NCBI GenBank assembly: GCA_964540605.1
Contig: CAZINM010000052.1
Location: 1 to 6,521, forward strand
Reading direction: 5' to 3'
Length of the DNA stretch: 6,521 bases
Origin: CAZINM01 sp964540605
GTDB lineage: Bacteria; Patescibacteriota; Dojkabacteria; SC72; JAHDCA01
Both the position numbers and the translations under genes were made by a program. Positions 5,177 through 6,521 of this stretch are shown here, piece after piece. The notes beneath the pieces are model-generated. The model saw nothing but the letters and a program-made list of their open reading frames with translations, was not told the origin of the DNA and made no database searches. Positions within the stretch are counted from its first letter, which is position 1. Every line of letters starts with the position of its first letter.

Positions 5177-6521
5177 ATGGAAAACCAGCCACATAGCGAT
5201 CTTGAAGGTCAAAGAATTCAAAGACTTAATAAAGTTGAGAAGTTAGTTTCACTTGGAATTGATCCATATCCTTCGAATGGAAATAGATCTAGTTATAATT
5301 CTGAAATTGTTAAAGATTTTGACTCTTTAGTTAATAAAAAGGTCAATGTTGTTGGTCGAATAATGACATGGAGAAAACATGGTGAACTTCAATTCATTGA
5401 TCTACAGGATGATAGCGGTAAGATACAACTTTATATCAAACTCCAAAATGTAGTTAATACATCTCCTAAAGATGGGATCATCGGTCCTGAACATTTTGAT
5501 CTGCTAGATATTGGAGACCATATTGAAGCTTCCGGAACTGTAACGAAAACTAATTCAGGTCAAGAATCGATCTTAGTAGAGAGTATAAGATTACTTTCAA
5601 AATCTTTACGACCATTACCTAACAAATGGAATGGTATTGTTGATAAGGAATCTCGTTTTAGGCGAAGATATCTAGATATGACAATGAATCCAGAGGTCAA
5701 AGAAAGATTTAAACGAAGATCATTATTTTGGCAAGCTGTTAGGGATTTTTTAAACGAACATGGTTTTTATGAAATAAATAATCCTGTATTAGAGCATACA
5801 ACAGGTGGAGCTGATGCGAGACCATTTGTAACTCATTATGATGCATTAGGTGAGGATTTCTATCTAAGGATCTCTCATGAATTACCTTTAAAAAGGTTAC
5901 TTGGAGCCGGTTTTGACAAAGTTTATGATCTGGGACCTAGATTTAGAAATGAGGGGTTCAGTGATGAACATCTTCCAGAACACATAGCAATGGAGTGGTA
6001 TTGGGCTTATGCAGATTATGAGCAAGGAATGGAGTTTACGGAGGAGATGTTCAAATATGTACTAAATAAAGTCTATGGAACATTGAAATTTAATGTACGA
6101 GGTTTTGAGATCGATCTGGACAAAGAATGGGAAAGAGTGGACTTTTGCGACATAATAAAAGAGAAATTCAATGTTGATGTTCTAGAAGATCCAGTAGATA
6201 AACTTTACGAAGCATTGAAAAATAATACAGAGGAAGATCTTGAAGAGTCTATGAATAGAAGTAGGATCGCTGATGCATTATGGAAATTGATCAGACCGAC
6301 GATCCCAGGCCCGATATTTCTAGTTGGCGTACCAAAATATCTATCACCATTAGCAAAAGCGAATAGTAAGGATCCACGAAAAACAGATAGATTCCATCCA
6401 ATAATTGCTGGCAGTGAACTAGCTAACGCATTCTCAGAGTTAAATGATCCTCAAGATCAATTAGAGAGATTTTTAGATCAACAAAGACTTCGTGAAGAAG
6501 GAGATGAAGAGGCTCAGATGC
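5177..6521 (+). CDS. lysS: Lysyl-tRNA synthetase, class II, 3' end outside the window
   Basis: 448 residues are visible of an expected ~490-505; the frame runs off the window without a stop. The order is: an N-terminal helix, an OB-fold anticodon-binding domain (about 55-145), the conserved RRYLD (163-167), motif 1 with its proline (NNPVLE, 201-206), GGADARPF (210-217), motif 2 (RFRNEG, 255-260, through MEWYWAYADY) and the lysine-type SELNDPQDQ (420-428). Motif 3 would lie just past the end. The enzyme charges tRNA-Lys in the cytoplasm using ATP and lysine. The usual GREIGNGFSELND appears here as GSELANAFSELND (412-424), a mild variant. The ATG at 5177 was chosen because it lies 21 bases after the T-box terminator and gives a normal N-terminus; there is no Shine-Dalgarno sequence. 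Expression is controlled by the T-box. Confidence 0.96.
   Translation, partial: MENQPHSDLEGQRIQRLNKVEKLVSLGIDPYPSNGNRSSYNSEIVKDFDSLVNKKVNVVGRIMTWRKHGELQFIDLQDDSGKIQLYIKLQNVVNTSPKDGIIGPEHFDLLDIGDHIEASGTVTKTNSGQESILVESIRLLSKSLRPLPNKWNGIVDKESRFRRRYLDMTMNPEVKERFKRRSLFWQAVRDFLNEHGFYEINNPVLEHTTGGADARPFVTHYDALGEDFYLRISHELPLKRLLGAGFDKVYDLGPRFRNEGFSDEHLPEHIAMEWYWAYADYEQGMEFTEEMFKYVLNKVYGTLKFNVRGFEIDLDKEWERVDFCDIIKEKFNVDVLEDPVDKLYEALKNNTEEDLEESMNRSRIADALWKLIRPTIPGPIFLVGVPKYLSPLAKANSKDPRKTDRFHPIIAGSELANAFSELNDPQDQLERFLDQQRLREEGDEEAQM

Noticed and set aside
1..6521. CRISPR array or insertion sequence
   Set aside because: No regularly spaced direct repeats, no terminal inverted repeats and no transposase were seen. 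The only mobile-element gene is the serine recombinase.

Overview
The window looks like a junction between a mobile element and a housekeeping stretch in a low-GC bacterium (about one third G+C). The bacterial identity is supported by a T-box riboswitch with an intrinsic terminator, a class II lysyl-tRNA synthetase, SUF iron-sulfur genes and a tRNA gene with an encoded CCA end. Most starts lack a recognisable Shine-Dalgarno sequence and several genes are compact. This, with a large serine recombinase abutting a tRNA, would suit a Patescibacteria-like (CPR) lineage, but nothing here proves that.

Left part (1-1336): the C-terminal ~426 residues of a large serine recombinase run into the 3' end of an oppositely oriented tRNA-Pro(UGG). 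The recombinase stop codon lies inside the antisense of the tRNA T-loop. This is the expected arrangement when an element is integrated in the 3' end of a tRNA gene. The element would extend leftwards out of the window, and the tRNA and everything to its right would be chromosome.

Middle left (1337-2157): a gene-poor stretch with a likely tRNA promoter, a doubtful 46-codon reading frame, a candidate small terminated RNA containing CCUCCU, and a clear terminator. Then comes a minus-strand gene for a DUF4870/Tic20-like small membrane protein. Its likely promoter overlaps the start region of the divergent suf operon.

Centre (2151-4859): a compact plus-strand run of sufC, sufB, a very short SufD-like gene and a 70-residue two-helix membrane protein. 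SufC (ATPase) and SufB (scaffold, with the cysteines and the His-Glu pair matching E. coli C254, C405, H433 and E434) look complete. The third gene keeps only the C-terminal third of a SufD, including the histidine matching E. coli SufD H360. It is the most unusual item in the window.

Right part (4851-6521): a promoter, a lysine T-box leader with antiterminator and terminator, and lysS, which is cut off by the window end before motif 3. Uncharged tRNA-Lys would be expected to allow read-through into lysS.
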